A stretch of 64,000 nucleotides of DNA from Peribacillus sp. Bi96 (GCF_918698115.1 NZ_CAKKLV010000018.1:47560-111559); one strand, 5' to 3'. Positions 1 through 9,010 are shown, numbered from the stretch's first letter. Notes: generated from the letters alone by a model not told the origin. Numbers and translations: made by a program.

Positions 1-2
1 TG

Positions 3-326
3 GGAGCCGTCATCATCACTATAATCGGTAACTTTGTGGCTGGAATGATTGCAGGACGCAAATCCGGCTTATCTCACAGGGCCTCCGCAAACATCGGATT
101 GACGATTGTTTCACGTGGTGAATTCTCCATCATTTTAGCCAACCTAGGCATTGCTGGCGGTTTAATGCCTATACTAACCCCGTTTGCGGCACTTTATGTT
201 TTAACCTTAGCGATTCTTGGTCCAATCCTTACAAAAGAATCCAAACACATCTATAATATCCTGAATAAAGTCTTCAAATGGAGCCCCCCGAAGGTTCAAA
301 AGGAACCTGAAAAAGAAGTTCAATAG
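3..326 (+). CDS. CPA2-family monovalent cation/proton antiporter, C-terminal fragment
   Basis: Partial gene: the reading frame is open from the left window edge, so the 5' part lies outside. The visible ~107 residues carry membrane-type sequence with SHRASANIGLTIVSRGEFS followed by a hydrophobic segment (LTPFAALYVLTLAILGPIL) and a short basic-acidic tail. The SRGEFS stretch in the last transmembrane helices is typical of CPA2 exchangers such as Bacillus KhtU and YjbQ. These exchange K+ or Na+ for H+ across the cytoplasmic membrane. Which paralogue it is cannot be told from the fragment. A strong terminator follows 3 nt after the stop codon. Confidence 0.75.
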   Translation, partial: GAVIITIIGNFVAGMIAGRKSGLSHRASANIGLTIVSRGEFSIILANLGIAGGLMPILTPFAALYVLTLAILGPILTKESKHIYNILNKVFKWSPPKVQKEPEKEVQ

Positions 327-328
327 CT

Positions 329-360
329 AAAAAGGCCAGATATGCTGTCTGGCCTTTTTT
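329..360 (+). terminator. Intrinsic terminator of the antiporter gene
   Basis: A 10-bp stem (AAAGGCCAGA / TCTGGCCTTT) ends in a T-run just after the antiporter stop codon. Confidence 0.85.
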
Positions 361-780
361 CTGATTACTTTTAAAGTACACCTTTGATGTTAAATGGGGC
401 TTTCTGTATAAGTGCCATTAGATATTTAACATACCTTGTACTAATATTAGCAATGTTATTCATAAGCTTTGAAGTACCAACAGCACAAGCTCACGTGGTT
501 AAGAATATTTGTTTTCCGATTCTTTACTCCCGATTTTCCTCGACATGATACTCACATACCTGGGAATTCAGCCAATGGAGAAGTGAATGGGCTAATGTAA
601 GTAACCATTAACTTATCATTCATATACTCGGGTTTCGTTAATGCATGTTATATCAAGCATTAGCGCACGGATTAAACATGAAAAGGACCTCTTTACGAAG
701 TATCTTTCAATTTCTTTTAATTAGAGGATTAACTTACCTGAACAGAGGGAAAAGAAGCAGATAACCTAAGTAACTAATCA
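361..780. other. Intergenic stretch with a short possible gene remnant
   Basis: This 420-nt stretch has no normal gene. The only item of note is an open frame at 387..548 on the plus strand (53 codons) whose product contains a hydrophobic segment ending in an AQA|H-like signal peptidase site (LAMLFISFEVPTAQAHVV) and then stops soon after. No Shine-Dalgarno sequence precedes its ATG. It could be the signal-peptide end of a decayed secreted protein gene, or chance. Nothing else was recognised. Confidence 0.3.
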
Positions 781-794
781 GGAGTGAGGCCCGG

Positions 795-1661
795 ATGAAT
801 AAGTCGTTAAAATTTTCCAAAAAACTCATCAAAGAAATAAAGGAAGATCGTGTAACGGGGCTGGCAGCAGAACAAGCGTATTACTATTTACTCGCACTAT
901 TCCCTTTGCTCATTTTATTGCTGTCCCTACTTCCTTATCTGAACATTGATATTCAGACAGCCTTGGATACGCTCAAAACCTTCATGCCAGTTGAAACGAT
1001 GGATGTCATCGAGAAAAACATCATCAACATATTGAGTGAGCGTAACGGCGGCTTACTGACTTTTGGTTTCCTTGGCACCATATGGTCCGCATCAAACGGA
1101 ATGAATGCATTCATCCATTCCATGAATATCGCTTATGATGTTGAAGAAACAAGGAATTTCATTAAAGCCCGTTTCATTTCCATTGTATTGACTTTAGGCT
1201 TGGTTGTTGCATTCATCGTCATGTTAGGTCTTCCCGTCTTCGGGAAAGTCATCATCGATTTAATACAGCAAGTCATTTCAATTCCAGAAGAAATGCAAAT
1301 CTTATTCAGCTTATTACGGTGGGTTATCGCCGTTGTGGTCATTTCACTCGTCCTGACTTTTTTATATCGTTTTGCACCGAATAAAAGTTTTCCCATTAAA
1401 CATGTCATTCCTGGGGCAGTGACCGCAACTGTACTTTGGTTAGGAATATCACTTGGATTCTCATTCTATGTCAGTAATTTTGCCAATTATTCTTCCACTT
1501 ACGGCAGTTTGGGAGGCGTCATCATCTTGATGCTATGGCTATATTTAAGTGGTTTGATCTTTGTGATAGGCGGAGAAATCAATGCGATACTTCATCGTCA
1601 AAATTCCATACCAAAAAAACCATCGCGCACGATCGTACATCCCGTTCCACTTAAAAGGTAA
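795..1661 (+). CDS. YihY/BrkB (UPF0761) family membrane protein
   Basis: The 288-residue product has about six hydrophobic segments and the hallmark stretches of the YihY/RBN family: an early AAEQAYYYLLALFPLLILLLS helix and a C-terminal GGVIILMLWLYLSGLIFVIGGEIN segment. Bacillus YfkH belongs here. The family was once called ribonuclease BN in error; its transport or envelope role is unresolved. The ATG follows a good ribosome binding site (GGAGTGAGG) 6 nt upstream. The gene converges on the DHH phosphoesterase gene and shares a bidirectional terminator with it. Length agrees with relatives (270-300 residues). Confidence 0.88.
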   Translation: MNKSLKFSKKLIKEIKEDRVTGLAAEQAYYYLLALFPLLILLLSLLPYLNIDIQTALDTLKTFMPVETMDVIEKNIINILSERNGGLLTFGFLGTIWSASNGMNAFIHSMNIAYDVEETRNFIKARFISIVLTLGLVVAFIVMLGLPVFGKVIIDLIQQVISIPEEMQILFSLLRWVIAVVVISLVLTFLYRFAPNKSFPIKHVIPGAVTATVLWLGISLGFSFYVSNFANYSSTYGSLGGVIILMLWLYLSGLIFVIGGEINAILHRQNSIPKKPSRTIVHPVPLKR

Positions 1662-1666
1662 AACAT

Positions 1667-1711
1667 GAATAGGAAAGCGGCTGCCCCATTTGGACAGCCG
1701 CTTTCCTATTC
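1667..1711. terminator. Bidirectional terminator between yihY-like and nrnB-like genes
   Basis: A perfect 17-bp inverted repeat (GAATAGGAAAGCGGCTG and its complement) lies between the convergent genes. The last bases include the stop codon of the minus-strand gene. Confidence 0.85.
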
Positions 1712-2876
1712 ATCCTTTATTGACAAACTCTTCATATCTTTCATCATGGGCAAGCCATGCTGAGTATTTCCGCTTCATGTATTTTTCCGCTTCCCCAAAT
1801 GTATCGAATGTTTTTTTCTGTTGTTTTCCGTTGATTTCAACAATCCATTCTTCCTCTTCATCTTCATAGATGAATATGTCCTGTTTTTCTCTCGTTGAAT
1901 ATAAGCAGCCCTCTGGGGATTCTTTTACATTCAATTGATTTTTATGAGCATCACGTTTTAGCGGCTCGGCAAAGAAGGTTTTTTCGACGTATTGGCTATA
2001 TGCCTTTTCAGACATGGTACACCCCGCAGCTTTTTGATGGCCACCCCCATCGTACTTGCCAGCAACTTCAGAAACATCTATGTCATCGTGGATTGTCCGA
2101 AAGCTGATTCTTTTACTTCCGACCATCAGGATGGCGATATAATCCAGATGTGAGAATTCTTTCGATAGTTCATTTCCAAGTTCTGAGTGATAGGACTCTG
2201 CGTGGACCACACCAGCTGTATGGGGGCCGACCGTAGCTTGATAAACTTCTCTTTTTTTCCTGTTTATGTACCGATCTACTCGACTTTCTTCTACATTCAG
2301 AAGAGTTTGCTCCACTTCGTCAAAAGTGAAACTTTCAGCAGTAGAAAGCTTATGTGCGATTTTCATTTCAAATTCTTCAATCGGAATCATGAAAAACAGG
2401 TCATTTAACCGTTTTGCCGTCGCATTTTTATTAACTTCCCATTCCCATGTATCGTATTGGCGGACCAATTCGACAAATTCAGCTACGATGCTTGAAGGTT
2501 CCAGCAGATTATTTTCAACTGCATACTGATAGAATAATGAAGTCGCTGCTGTCTGTTTACCGTCTTCCTGCTCGACCGTTACAGATGCCCAATCATGTTC
2601 GTTCAAATGCAGAGCTGACTTATGATGGTCTATCAACAGCGCTTTGCCTCCGTCTTCCACAAACTGCGAAATCATCTTTTCATTATCTTCATCAACCGAA
2701 AGATCGGTAACAATTAAGGTATCTTCAATTTTTGCCTGCTCAAGAAATGCTCCTACATTCTGATTAAGGCGACCGATCGAATTGTAACTTACCACTACTT
2801 CTTCTCCAAATGCCAACTTAGCTACAATGCCGCAGCCGACTCCATCTAAATCATTATGTGTAAAGAGATGGTACAC
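1710..2876 (-). CDS. nrnB: DHH-family phosphoesterase, NrnB-like oligoribonuclease
   Basis: The 388-residue protein has the DHH domain (HNDLDGVGCG near residues 7-16, LIVTDLS, and IDHHKS near 83) and a C-terminal DHHA1 domain with the GGGHQKAAGC motif. Size and layout match Bacillus NrnB (YngD), which degrades 2-5-nt RNAs and can dephosphorylate 3',5'-bisphosphate nucleotides in the cytoplasm. It uses a GTG start (first residues MYHLFTHND) preceded by GGAGGGG. A long C-terminal extension of about 70 residues follows DHHA1, also seen in NrnB-type proteins. Other DHH phosphoesterases such as NrnA are shorter (about 315), so NrnB is the better match, though not proven. Confidence 0.75.
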   Translation of the reverse strand: MYHLFTHNDLDGVGCGIVAKLAFGEEVVVSYNSIGRLNQNVGAFLEQAKIEDTLIVTDLSVDEDNEKMISQFVEDGGKALLIDHHKSALHLNEHDWASVTVEQEDGKQTAATSLFYQYAVENNLLEPSSIVAEFVELVRQYDTWEWEVNKNATAKRLNDLFFMIPIEEFEMKIAHKLSTAESFTFDEVEQTLLNVEESRVDRYINRKKREVYQATVGPHTAGVVHAESYHSELGNELSKEFSHLDYIAILMVGSKRISFRTIHDDIDVSEVAGKYDGGGHQKAAGCTMSEKAYSQYVEKTFFAEPLKRDAHKNQLNVKESPEGCLYSTREKQDIFIYEDEEEEWIVEINGKQQKKTFDTFGEAEKYMKRKYSAWLAHDERYEEFVNKG

Positions 2877-3248
2877 ACAAACCCCTCCTAATAACTAATA
2901 AATTTACTTTTCCCTAAAGATATCAATTTCAATAGCAATCTTTACAATTGTAGCATAATCATATCCGCATATTTTACCATGCTTCCATTCCTCCATGATT
3001 TTGTTCTTTTTTTTTTGAAAAACTCCTAATAATTCGTTATTTACCAGATTTTATATTGAATCAAGGCATGTTTTCATTGATCACTTAAAAAGTCACTATC
3101 TGGGGTTAACCAAAGCTTGGAAGCAGCCAGTTTGTTATTGAAAAAGTCCGAGGATGTCGAACGTGTCATTTGAGGAAATTGAAGGAAACACGCAAGAAGT
3201 CATCGATCAAACCCATACAATAAATGGTCAATAAGAAAGTTTACTCAA
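2877..3248. other. Intergenic region with a tiny coding-like remnant
   Basis: No gene is evident. A 26-codon open frame at 3155..3235 (plus strand, starts MSNVSFEEIEGNTQEVIDQ) has coding-like amino acid content, and the adjacent frame just upstream (LEAASLLLKKSEDVERVI) also looks coding. Together they may be the frameshifted remains of a small gene. There is no clear ribosome binding site. Confidence 0.3.
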
Positions 3249-3282
3249 AAAAATCCGCAGGGATGTTCTTCCCTGCGGATTT
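3249..3282 (-). terminator. Intrinsic terminator of the rib operon
   Basis: A 12-bp stem (AAATCCGCAGGG / CCCTGCGGATTT) with a T-run on the minus strand lies 11 nt past the ribH stop codon. Confidence 0.9.
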
Positions 3283-3293
3283 CCTGAATGAAA

Positions 3294-3764
3294 TTACTGT
3301 TCAATCAATTTTCCAAGGTTCGCCATTTCAATCGCACTAACGGCCGCTTCATAGCCTTTGTTACCAGATTTTGTACCGGCACGTTCGATGGCTTGCTCGA
3401 TATTCTCAGTTGTCAACAAACCGAAGATAACTGGTACACCTGTGTCCAAGGAAACGGCAGCCATTCCTTTAGCTGCTTCATTGCAGACATAATCATAATG
3501 TGTAGTGGAACCCCTGATTACCGTTCCAAGACCGATCACTGCATCATATTTGCCTGTATTCACAAGTTTCTTCGCAATTAATGGAAGTTCAAAAGCACCT
3601 GGGACCCAAGCAATGTCAACATCATTTTCATCCACACCATGCCGCTTAAGTCCGTCCAATGCTCCGCCTAAAAGCTTGCTTGTGATAAACTCATTAAATC
3701 TTCCTACAACGATTCCAACTTTCAATCCTGATCCGATTAATTGTGCTTCAATAATTTTCCCCAT
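3294..3764 (-). CDS. ribH: 6,7-dimethyl-8-ribityllumazine synthase
   Basis: RibH condenses 5-amino-6-ribitylaminouracil with 3,4-dihydroxy-2-butanone 4-phosphate to give lumazine, the substrate of RibE. The product shows the family signatures [38 protein letters not shown] and [20 protein letters not shown], and its 156 residues match the usual length of the icosahedral-capsid type. An in-frame TTG lies 6 nt further upstream at 3770, but it is only 2 nt from the AGGAGG ribosome binding site; the ATG at 3764 has an 8-nt spacing and is chosen. It is the last gene of the FMN-riboswitch operon. Confidence 0.95.
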   Translation of the reverse strand: MGKIIEAQLIGSGLKVGIVVGRFNEFITSKLLGGALDGLKRHGVDENDVDIAWVPGAFELPLIAKKLVNTGKYDAVIGLGTVIRGSTTHYDYVCNEAAKGMAAVSLDTGVPVIFGLLTTENIEQAIERAGTKSGNKGYEAAVSAIEMANLGKLIEQ

Positions 3765-3834
3765 GTCCAATTCCTCCTAGTTTTTAAAAAATATCTTTTT
3801 TCATGTGTAGATTTCATTGCGCAAAAATCATCCC

Positions 3835-4485
3835 TTACGCATTCGGAATGTTCAGTTCAAGTTCCTGTTTCCCGCTTGTATCGCTTTGTTTAAGGTAACG
3901 AATCAAATCGGCTATCGTGATGAATTTCAGGTTGAATTTCTCAGCGATGACTTCTAAATCTGATACACGTGCCATCGATCCATCTTCATTCATGATCTCA
4001 CATATGACACCAGCTGGAGCGGCGCCGCATAACTTTGCCAAATCCACCGATGCCTCCGTATGCCCTGCCCTCCTTAATACGCCGCCTTCTTTAGCGACGA
4101 TCGGAAAAGTGTGACCAGGTCTTTGAAAATCTTCAGCGACAGAATCTTCTTTAAGAAGTTCAAGAATGGTCAAGGACCGTTCAAAAGCACTGATTCCTGT
4201 AGAAGTGCTTTTATGATCGACACTAACCGTAAACGCAGTGCCATGATGGTCGGTATTTTCTCCTACCATTGGATGCAGGCTCAATTTCCCTGCCAGATCT
4301 TCAGTAATGGTTGTACAAATCAAGCCTCGTCCATGAGTCGCCATGAAATTAATCGCTTCCGGTGTTGCCTTTTCAGCCAACACAACAAAATCCCCTTCAT
4401 TTTCACGGTCTTCATCATCGGATACGATTACTACCTTGCCAGCTTTCAAATCTTCGATCGCTTCTTCAATTGTATGGAACATCAT
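3835..4485 (-). CDS. ribB: 3,4-dihydroxy-2-butanone-4-phosphate synthase (RibB only)
   Basis: The 216 residues form one complete DHBP synthase domain: [13 protein letters not shown] (acidic metal-binding loop), [33 protein letters not shown] and [13 protein letters not shown]. It makes the four-carbon precursor of lumazine from ribulose 5-phosphate. Bacillus normally has a fused RibBA of about 400 residues; here the protein ends in a tail ([11 protein letters not shown]) that resembles the start of the linker leading to the GTP cyclohydrolase II half, which is absent. Two consecutive Met codons open the frame (4485 and 4482). It starts 15 nt after ribE and is probably translationally coupled. 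Confidence 0.93.
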   Translation of the reverse strand: MMFHTIEEAIEDLKAGKVVIVSDDEDRENEGDFVVLAEKATPEAINFMATHGRGLICTTITEDLAGKLSLHPMVGENTDHHGTAFTVSVDHKSTSTGISAFERSLTILELLKEDSVAEDFQRPGHTFPIVAKEGGVLRRAGHTEASVDLAKLCGAAPAGVICEIMNEDGSMARVSDLEVIAEKFNLKFITIADLIRYLKQSDTSGKQELELNIPNA

Positions 4486-4500
4486 TACACCGCCCTTTTA

Positions 4501-5139
4501 TTAGAATCCGTGTTCTGCCAAAAACTCTAAATTCAGTCCTGGTTTTGAATCGCCTTTTTTCATTTGATGTATAATATATTTCCCTATCATGTCGTTTTCG
4601 ATGTTAACGATATCGCCAGCCGCCTTATGCCCCAATATGGTGTCCTGATGAGTCAAGGGGATCAGTGATACAGTCAAAAGGTCTCTTTCGATCCCAAATA
4701 TCGTCAAGCTCGTTCCATCAATGGCAACGGACCCTTTCGGAATGCAATAGTTACTGAGTCCTTCTTCCAATTGGATTACATAATAGACGGCATTTTCTTT
4801 ACGCTCTTTTTTTATGATTGTTCCTGTTCCGTCAATATGGCCTGAAACAAAATGACCGCCAAACCTTCCCTGTGCACTCATGGCTCGTTCGAGATTTACA
4901 GGTGATCCCAATTTTAACGTCCGGATCGAGGAAGCTTTGACCGTTTCCGGCATTACGTCCACCGTAAACAAACTTTTCGTGAAGGATGTTACCGTTAAGC
5001 AGACCCCGTTGACTGATATACTATCCCCGAGATGAACATCTTCAAGGATTTTCTCAGAACGAATCGTCAACTCCATACTGCTTGTTCCTTTTTTCAAGGA
5101 ATGGACGGTACCGATATCCTCAATGATTCCCGTAAACAT
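4501..5139 (-). CDS. ribE: Riboflavin synthase, alpha chain
   Basis: RibE dismutates two lumazine molecules to riboflavin. The 212-residue protein begins with the canonical [12 protein letters not shown] and has the two lumazine-binding repeats: [14 protein letters not shown] with [13 protein letters not shown] in the first, and [14 protein letters not shown] in the second. Length is normal. It is the first gene of the operon and sits 24 nt downstream of the riboswitch terminator hairpin. In the usual Bacillus order ribD comes first; here it is missing. Confidence 0.95.
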   Translation of the reverse strand: MFTGIIEDIGTVHSLKKGTSSMELTIRSEKILEDVHLGDSISVNGVCLTVTSFTKSLFTVDVMPETVKASSIRTLKLGSPVNLERAMSAQGRFGGHFVSGHIDGTGTIIKKERKENAVYYVIQLEEGLSNYCIPKGSVAIDGTSLTIFGIERDLLTVSLIPLTHQDTILGHKAAGDIVNIENDMIGKYIIHQMKKGDSKPGLNLEFLAEHGF

Positions 5140-5162
5140 GTTTTTCCCCCTTTTATAAAATA

Positions 5163-5193
5163 TAAAAAACCCCTTAGAAATGACCTAAGGAGT
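5163..5193 (-). terminator. Riboswitch-controlled terminator ahead of ribE
   Basis: On the minus strand ACTCCTTAG and CTAAGGGGT form a 9-bp hairpin directly followed by TTTTTT. It lies between the FMN aptamer and ribE, so it is the likely expression platform that ends transcription when FMN is bound. Confidence 0.8.
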
Positions 5194-5290
5194 TAGCAGG
5201 AGAAATGAGTGAAAAAATTGTATACCTAAAAAGCCCAATATTTTCATTTTTGAAAAATTAGGCACACGTATACATTTGGGTTTCACACGT

Positions 5291-5413
5291 CCTTCTCCCA
5301 TCCAGACTGTACTGTCGGCTTTGGAATCTCACCAAATCCTGCCTTTATCAGGCTCGCGGGCTTAGAATTTCTTCATCACCGCCGGTTGGGATTTTCACCC
5401 GACCCCGAAGGAC
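5291..5413 (-). promoter_or_regulatory. FMN riboswitch (RFN element)
   Basis: Read on the minus strand the stretch has the conserved RFN blocks: CTTCGGGGTCGGGTGAAAA, CCGGCGGTGATG, AGCCCGCGAGCC, and GATTTGGTGAGATTCC, GCCGACAGTACAGTCTGGAT, GGGAGAAGG. These make the six-helix FMN-binding aptamer. It precedes ribE and controls ribE-ribB-ribH by FMN-dependent termination. Confidence 0.97.
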
Positions 5414-5436
5414 TAAAATAATATGAATCTTTGAAT

Positions 5437-5465
5437 ATTTTAACACCATAAAGTGAAGATGTAAA
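5437..5465 (-). promoter_or_regulatory. Sigma-A promoter of the rib operon
   Basis: Minus-strand TTTACA (5465-5460), a 17-nt spacer and TAAAAT (5442-5437) sit just upstream of the FMN aptamer, placing the transcription start near 5430. Confidence 0.65.
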
Positions 5466-5617
5466 ATTTCTAACCTTAAATGGTTCAATTGTTACAGGAA
5501 TTCCTCTCTTTACGGAAAAATAAACTCCACGTACCCCGATGTGCTCCAAAAAGGTTAACCAGGCTAAAAGTGTGGAATAAGGTAAAAGGAATCACAATTC
5601 ATACAAGGAGGAAGGCC

Positions 5618-6343
5618 ATGCTCATTACCATCATCAATTTGATTTTCTATCTATTCGTCGTCACAATGAATTTTTTAGCCAATTTCCTGCCATTGAACGA
5701 CCAAACATCAGGAGAGGTTTCCGATAAACTGGATGTACTTTTCACTCCAGCCGGTTATGTATTTTCCATATGGGGCTTCATTTACTTTTTGCTCGCCATC
5801 TGGGTATTCAGGCAGTTTTTAAGCAAACATCAAAACAGCCCTGCTTATAAGGCATCCTTCCCTTGGTTTGCTTTAAGCTGTGCGCTCAATGGCGCTTGGC
5901 TTTTGGCTTGGCACTATGAACACTTTCTGTTATCCGTATTCATTATCATTGCTCTGTTGACTACTTTAATGGTCATTTATACAAGCATAAAAAAAGTGGA
6001 GCACACTACTTTTGATTTATTTCCGTTTTCCGTTTATACAGGCTGGGTAAGTGTTGCAACCATGGCTGACATTGCTTATTACCTCACCTATATTGAATGG
6101 GACGGCTTTGGAGTTTCCAATGCTTGGACGATCGTCTTGCTGATTGCAGCAACAATCCTGGCCTTTGTCTTTGCAAGTAAAAACCGGGATTGGTGCTATC
6201 CTCTCGTATTCGTTTGGGCGTTCATAGGCATAGGGATACGAAATGGTGCTGCCTACCCGATAATCTCAGATACTTCCTTTATCCTGGCTGCTATCACCTT
6301 TATCATAGCCATCACCATCTTCATTAAGAATAGAAGGAACTGA
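5618..6343 (+). CDS. TspO/MBR-like tryptophan-rich membrane protein
   Basis: The 241-residue protein has about seven hydrophobic segments, many tryptophans, and TPAGYVFSIWGFIYFLLAIW, which resembles the PxGYxFxIWxxIY core of tryptophan-rich sensory (TspO) proteins. It is longer than classical TspO (about 160 residues) and fits the longer group found in Firmicutes. TspO proteins bind porphyrins or other hydrophobic ligands in the membrane; no substrate can be inferred here. The frame is open from 5480, but the ATG at 5618 has AGGAGG 7 nt upstream and begins directly with the first membrane helix, so it is preferred. It diverges from the rib operon. Confidence 0.72.
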   Translation: MLITIINLIFYLFVVTMNFLANFLPLNDQTSGEVSDKLDVLFTPAGYVFSIWGFIYFLLAIWVFRQFLSKHQNSPAYKASFPWFALSCALNGAWLLAWHYEHFLLSVFIIIALLTTLMVIYTSIKKVEHTTFDLFPFSVYTGWVSVATMADIAYYLTYIEWDGFGVSNAWTIVLLIAATILAFVFASKNRDWCYPLVFVWAFIGIGIRNGAAYPIISDTSFILAAITFIIAITIFIKNRRN

Positions 6344-6360
6344 AAAGTAAATATGGTGGC

Positions 6361-7536
6361 CTAAAACGCTTGCTGGAGATCATGCCAAACATCCTGCCAA
6401 GCTTCAAGGCCAACTGAGAGACGGACCAGCTGGTCACTGATGCCCATTTGCTGTCGCGATTCTTCAGGAACGGCCGAGTGCGTCATTGTGGCGGGATGTT
6501 GAATCAATGTTTCGGCATCCCCTAGGCTGACGGCAATTTTGATTAGTTTCAATTTATTGAGAAATTCCTGCGCATCCTTTTTCGTGCCATGCAATTCGAA
6601 AGAGATGAGGCCGCCGCCATGTTTCATCTGTTTTTGCATGATATAATGATCTGTTGAAGCTTCATCCCCTGGATAGTATACCTTTTTCACCTTTGGATGT
6701 TTCTTCAGTTCGCGAAAAATCTCCATTGCATTGGCGGAATGCCGATCCATCCTTACAGGTAAGGTCTTTAACCCCCGCAATAGTAACCAGGCATCAAATG
6801 GTGAAATGATTCCACCAATATCTTTTTGTGTCGTGCCAGCTACCTGATTCATAAATTCCTTCTTACCTACTACTAGGCCCGCGACAACATCCCCATGTCC
6901 GCAAAGATATTTCGTAGCGCTATGAAGAACGATATCACAGCCATATTCAAGCGGTCTTTGTAAGTATGGTGTCGAAAATGTATTATCGACTACGACCGTC
7001 ACATTATATTCCTTCGCAACCCTTACTACCATCTGTAAATCAATCATTTTCATCGTTGGATTGATTGGAGTTTCCACATAAATGCAGGTCGTTTCCGGCC
7101 GCATCATTTTCCTTACCTGTTCCTCTGTGTCCATTTCACAGAAATCATGAGCGATGCGATATTTATTTTTCATTAATTGCAGAAGGCCAAACGTACAGCC
7201 GTATAGCCCCTGCGAACAAAGGATATGGTCATCTGTTTTAGTTAACGCAAAAAGTACTGCCGAGACTGCAGCCATACCTGAACCGAAAGCAAGCCCCGCT
7301 TCCCCTCCCTCCAAAGCGGCAATCTTTTCTTCAAGCACCTGTACCGTTGGATTCCCGAGGCGTGAGTATATATAGCCATCTTCCAAACCGGCAAAACGCC
7401 TTTCCCCTTGCTCGGCCGTTTCGAAAGTGAAAGTTGAGGTTTGGAATAGGGGTGTAGTCAAGCTTCCTAAGTGCTCCTTGGAGTCATATCCTCCATGAAT
7501 GACTGCCGTTTCAAATTGTTTATATTTTTCTGCCAT
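6361..7536 (-). CDS. megL: Methionine gamma-lyase
   Basis: This 391-residue PLP enzyme belongs to the Cys/Met metabolism family. It shows YSRLGNPT (57-64), GSGMAAVS, the tyrosine in LYGCTFG (112), and the PLP lysine in HSATKY (209). The cysteine at 114 directly after the YG pair is characteristic of methionine gamma-lyases rather than cystathionine gamma-synthases or lyases, and the HSATKYLCGHGD stretch also fits. The expected reaction is methionine to methanethiol, 2-oxobutyrate and ammonia in the cytoplasm. The ATG has GGAGGAG 5 nt upstream. It stands alone, converging on the TspO-like gene; no S-box leader was seen. Confidence 0.85.
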   Translation of the reverse strand: MAEKYKQFETAVIHGGYDSKEHLGSLTTPLFQTSTFTFETAEQGERRFAGLEDGYIYSRLGNPTVQVLEEKIAALEGGEAGLAFGSGMAAVSAVLFALTKTDDHILCSQGLYGCTFGLLQLMKNKYRIAHDFCEMDTEEQVRKMMRPETTCIYVETPINPTMKMIDLQMVVRVAKEYNVTVVVDNTFSTPYLQRPLEYGCDIVLHSATKYLCGHGDVVAGLVVGKKEFMNQVAGTTQKDIGGIISPFDAWLLLRGLKTLPVRMDRHSANAMEIFRELKKHPKVKKVYYPGDEASTDHYIMQKQMKHGGGLISFELHGTKKDAQEFLNKLKLIKIAVSLGDAETLIQHPATMTHSAVPEESRQQMGISDQLVRLSVGLEAWQDVWHDLQQAF

Positions 7537-7571
7537 ATTGTCTCCTCCTATCCTGTTTCTATTTCTATTTT

Positions 7572-7772
7572 ATGTCAGAAAACTACATAAAGGAAGCGTT
7601 TTCATCAACTGATCATGCCTATTATCACGGCTACCTCTTGCTGGATGAACCTGTTCATTGGAACGTTGCAGTTGGAGGATCACTCAATTTCACCGCATTT
7701 TTTTGGTTAACTGGGAATCTGATCATGTTCAACCGGCCAAAAATGGCGGGTGGAGCGGATGCTGCAAAATAA
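7572..7772 (+). CDS. Doubtful 66-residue ORF, possibly a remnant of a membrane protein gene
   Basis: The frame encodes a short protein with one hydrophobic segment (VGGSLNFTAFFWLTGNLIMF) and a small polar tail. Amino acid composition is coding-like, but there is no ribosome binding site ahead of the ATG; the upstream bases belong to the start region of the divergent methionine gamma-lyase gene. It may be the 3' end of a membrane protein gene whose 5' part was lost. I do not recognise the family. Confidence 0.3.
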   Translation: MSENYIKEAFSSTDHAYYHGYLLLDEPVHWNVAVGGSLNFTAFFWLTGNLIMFNRPKMAGGADAAK

Positions 7773-7831
7773 GCATCCAGTAATATGTAAAACTAGATGC
7801 CTTGTCTTTCCTTAATCTTTTTCCTATTGAT

Positions 7832-7861
7832 AAAAAAAGAGACAGCCGCCTCGGCCATCCC
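7832..7861 (-). terminator. Intrinsic terminator of yfmL
   Basis: Minus-strand GGGATGGCC and GGCTGTCTC pair over 9 bp with G-U wobbles and are followed by TTTTTTT, 12 nt past the yfmL stop. Confidence 0.75.
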
Positions 7862-7873
7862 TTTTCCAAGCAA

Positions 7874-9010
7874 TTATTCGTCGTCTACGATGTTTCCACC
7901 ATAGAAGGTTACTCTCGTTAGTGGTATCTCCAGTTCACGAGCCATTTTTTTCAACTCGCGCTCTTCTCTTTCCGTTACAATCGAAATAACGGTGCCATCT
8001 GCACCCGCGCGGCCTGTTCTTCCAGATCTATGGATATATTGGTCGATGTTATCAGCCATATCAACATGAACGACCGCAGTCAGACCTTTAATATCAAGTC
8101 CCCGTGCGGCTACATCCGTTGCCATCAACATCGGTGATTTTCCAGAACGAAGCTTACGTAGCGCTTTCTCACGGTCGACTTTATTGGATTCGCCATGTAG
8201 GACGCCCATTTCAACCCCTTTATAGCTAAGCTTTTCATGTAAGACACTTAGTTCTGCAATATCGTTCAGGAAGGCAAGGGCTTTGACATCTTTTAACCTC
8301 GTGATTTTTTCAAGAATCTTTGACTTTTCCCGTCTCTCTACAACAAAGTAAAGATGGTCCACTTTTGATTCCATTTTTTCATGCTTATCGACCTTGATCA
8401 ACTCCGGTTCATTCATGAATCCGCGGGCCGCTTTTTCCGTTTCCTCTGGCAGAGTCGCTGAAAACACCATGATTTGTCGATCTTTAAGCGTTGTTTTGAT
8501 GATATTATTGATCGTACCCAAATGCTCTGGAATAATCAACTGGTCGCCTTCATCAAGTACGATCGTCTTTACTTCATGCATTTTCAATTTCTTTTGGGCA
8601 ATCAATTCGTAAATTCGTCCTGGCGTCCCAGCAATGACCTGTGGATGCTTCTTCAGTTTGTCCAGCTGCCTTTTTACATTAGCACCGCCGATGAATGCTG
8701 CACCTGTCATGCCGCTCCCCTCTGACCAAATACGAATTTCTTCATTGATTTGCATGACCAGTTCACGGGATGATGCCAAAATCAAAGCTTGTGGTGATTT
8801 TTTATCAGGATCTATTTTTTCTAGCAATGGCAGTAAATAAGCTAATGTTTTTCCCGTTCCAGTCGGTGATTCAGCCATGATGTCTTTTCCTTCAACAATC
8901 ACGGGAATCGCTTTCGTTTGAATCGGTGTAAGTTGTCCAAACCCGGACTTTTTCCAAACCTCTTGGATAAATGGTTTTCTATCGTTCACTAATGCAGGTA
9001 ATTCGCTCAT
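7874..9010 (-). CDS. yfmL: DEAD-box RNA helicase YfmL
   Basis: The 378-residue protein has the helicase motifs in order: Q motif region (GFGQLTPIQ), motif I AESPTGTGKT, Ia ASSRELVMQ, Ib GTPGRI, II LDEGDQ (DEGD in place of DEAD), III FSATL, V ATDVAARGLD and VI HRSGRTGRAG. Overall sequence closely recalls B. subtilis YfmL, an RNA helicase linked to ribosome assembly and cold fitness; that protein also has a variant motif II. The frame is open to 9049, but the ATG at 9010 has AAAGGAG 7 nt upstream and is chosen. It lies 47 nt after the histidine kinase gene and may be read with it. Confidence 0.9.
   Translation of the reverse strand: MSELPALVNDRKPFIQEVWKKSGFGQLTPIQTKAIPVIVEGKDIMAESPTGTGKTLAYLLPLLEKIDPDKKSPQALILASSRELVMQINEEIRIWSEGSGMTGAAFIGGANVKRQLDKLKKHPQVIAGTPGRIYELIAQKKLKMHEVKTIVLDEGDQLIIPEHLGTINNIIKTTLKDRQIMVFSATLPEETEKAARGFMNEPELIKVDKHEKMESKVDHLYFVVERREKSKILEKITRLKDVKALAFLNDIAELSVLHEKLSYKGVEMGVLHGESNKVDREKALRKLRSGKSPMLMATDVAARGLDIKGLTAVVHVDMADNIDQYIHRSGRTGRAGADGTVISIVTEREERELKKMARELEIPLTRVTFYGGNIVDDE

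Noticed and set aside
5480..5617. N-terminal extension of the TspO-like protein
   Set aside because: The added 46 residues are hydrophilic and unlike the family; the internal ATG has the strong ribosome binding site.
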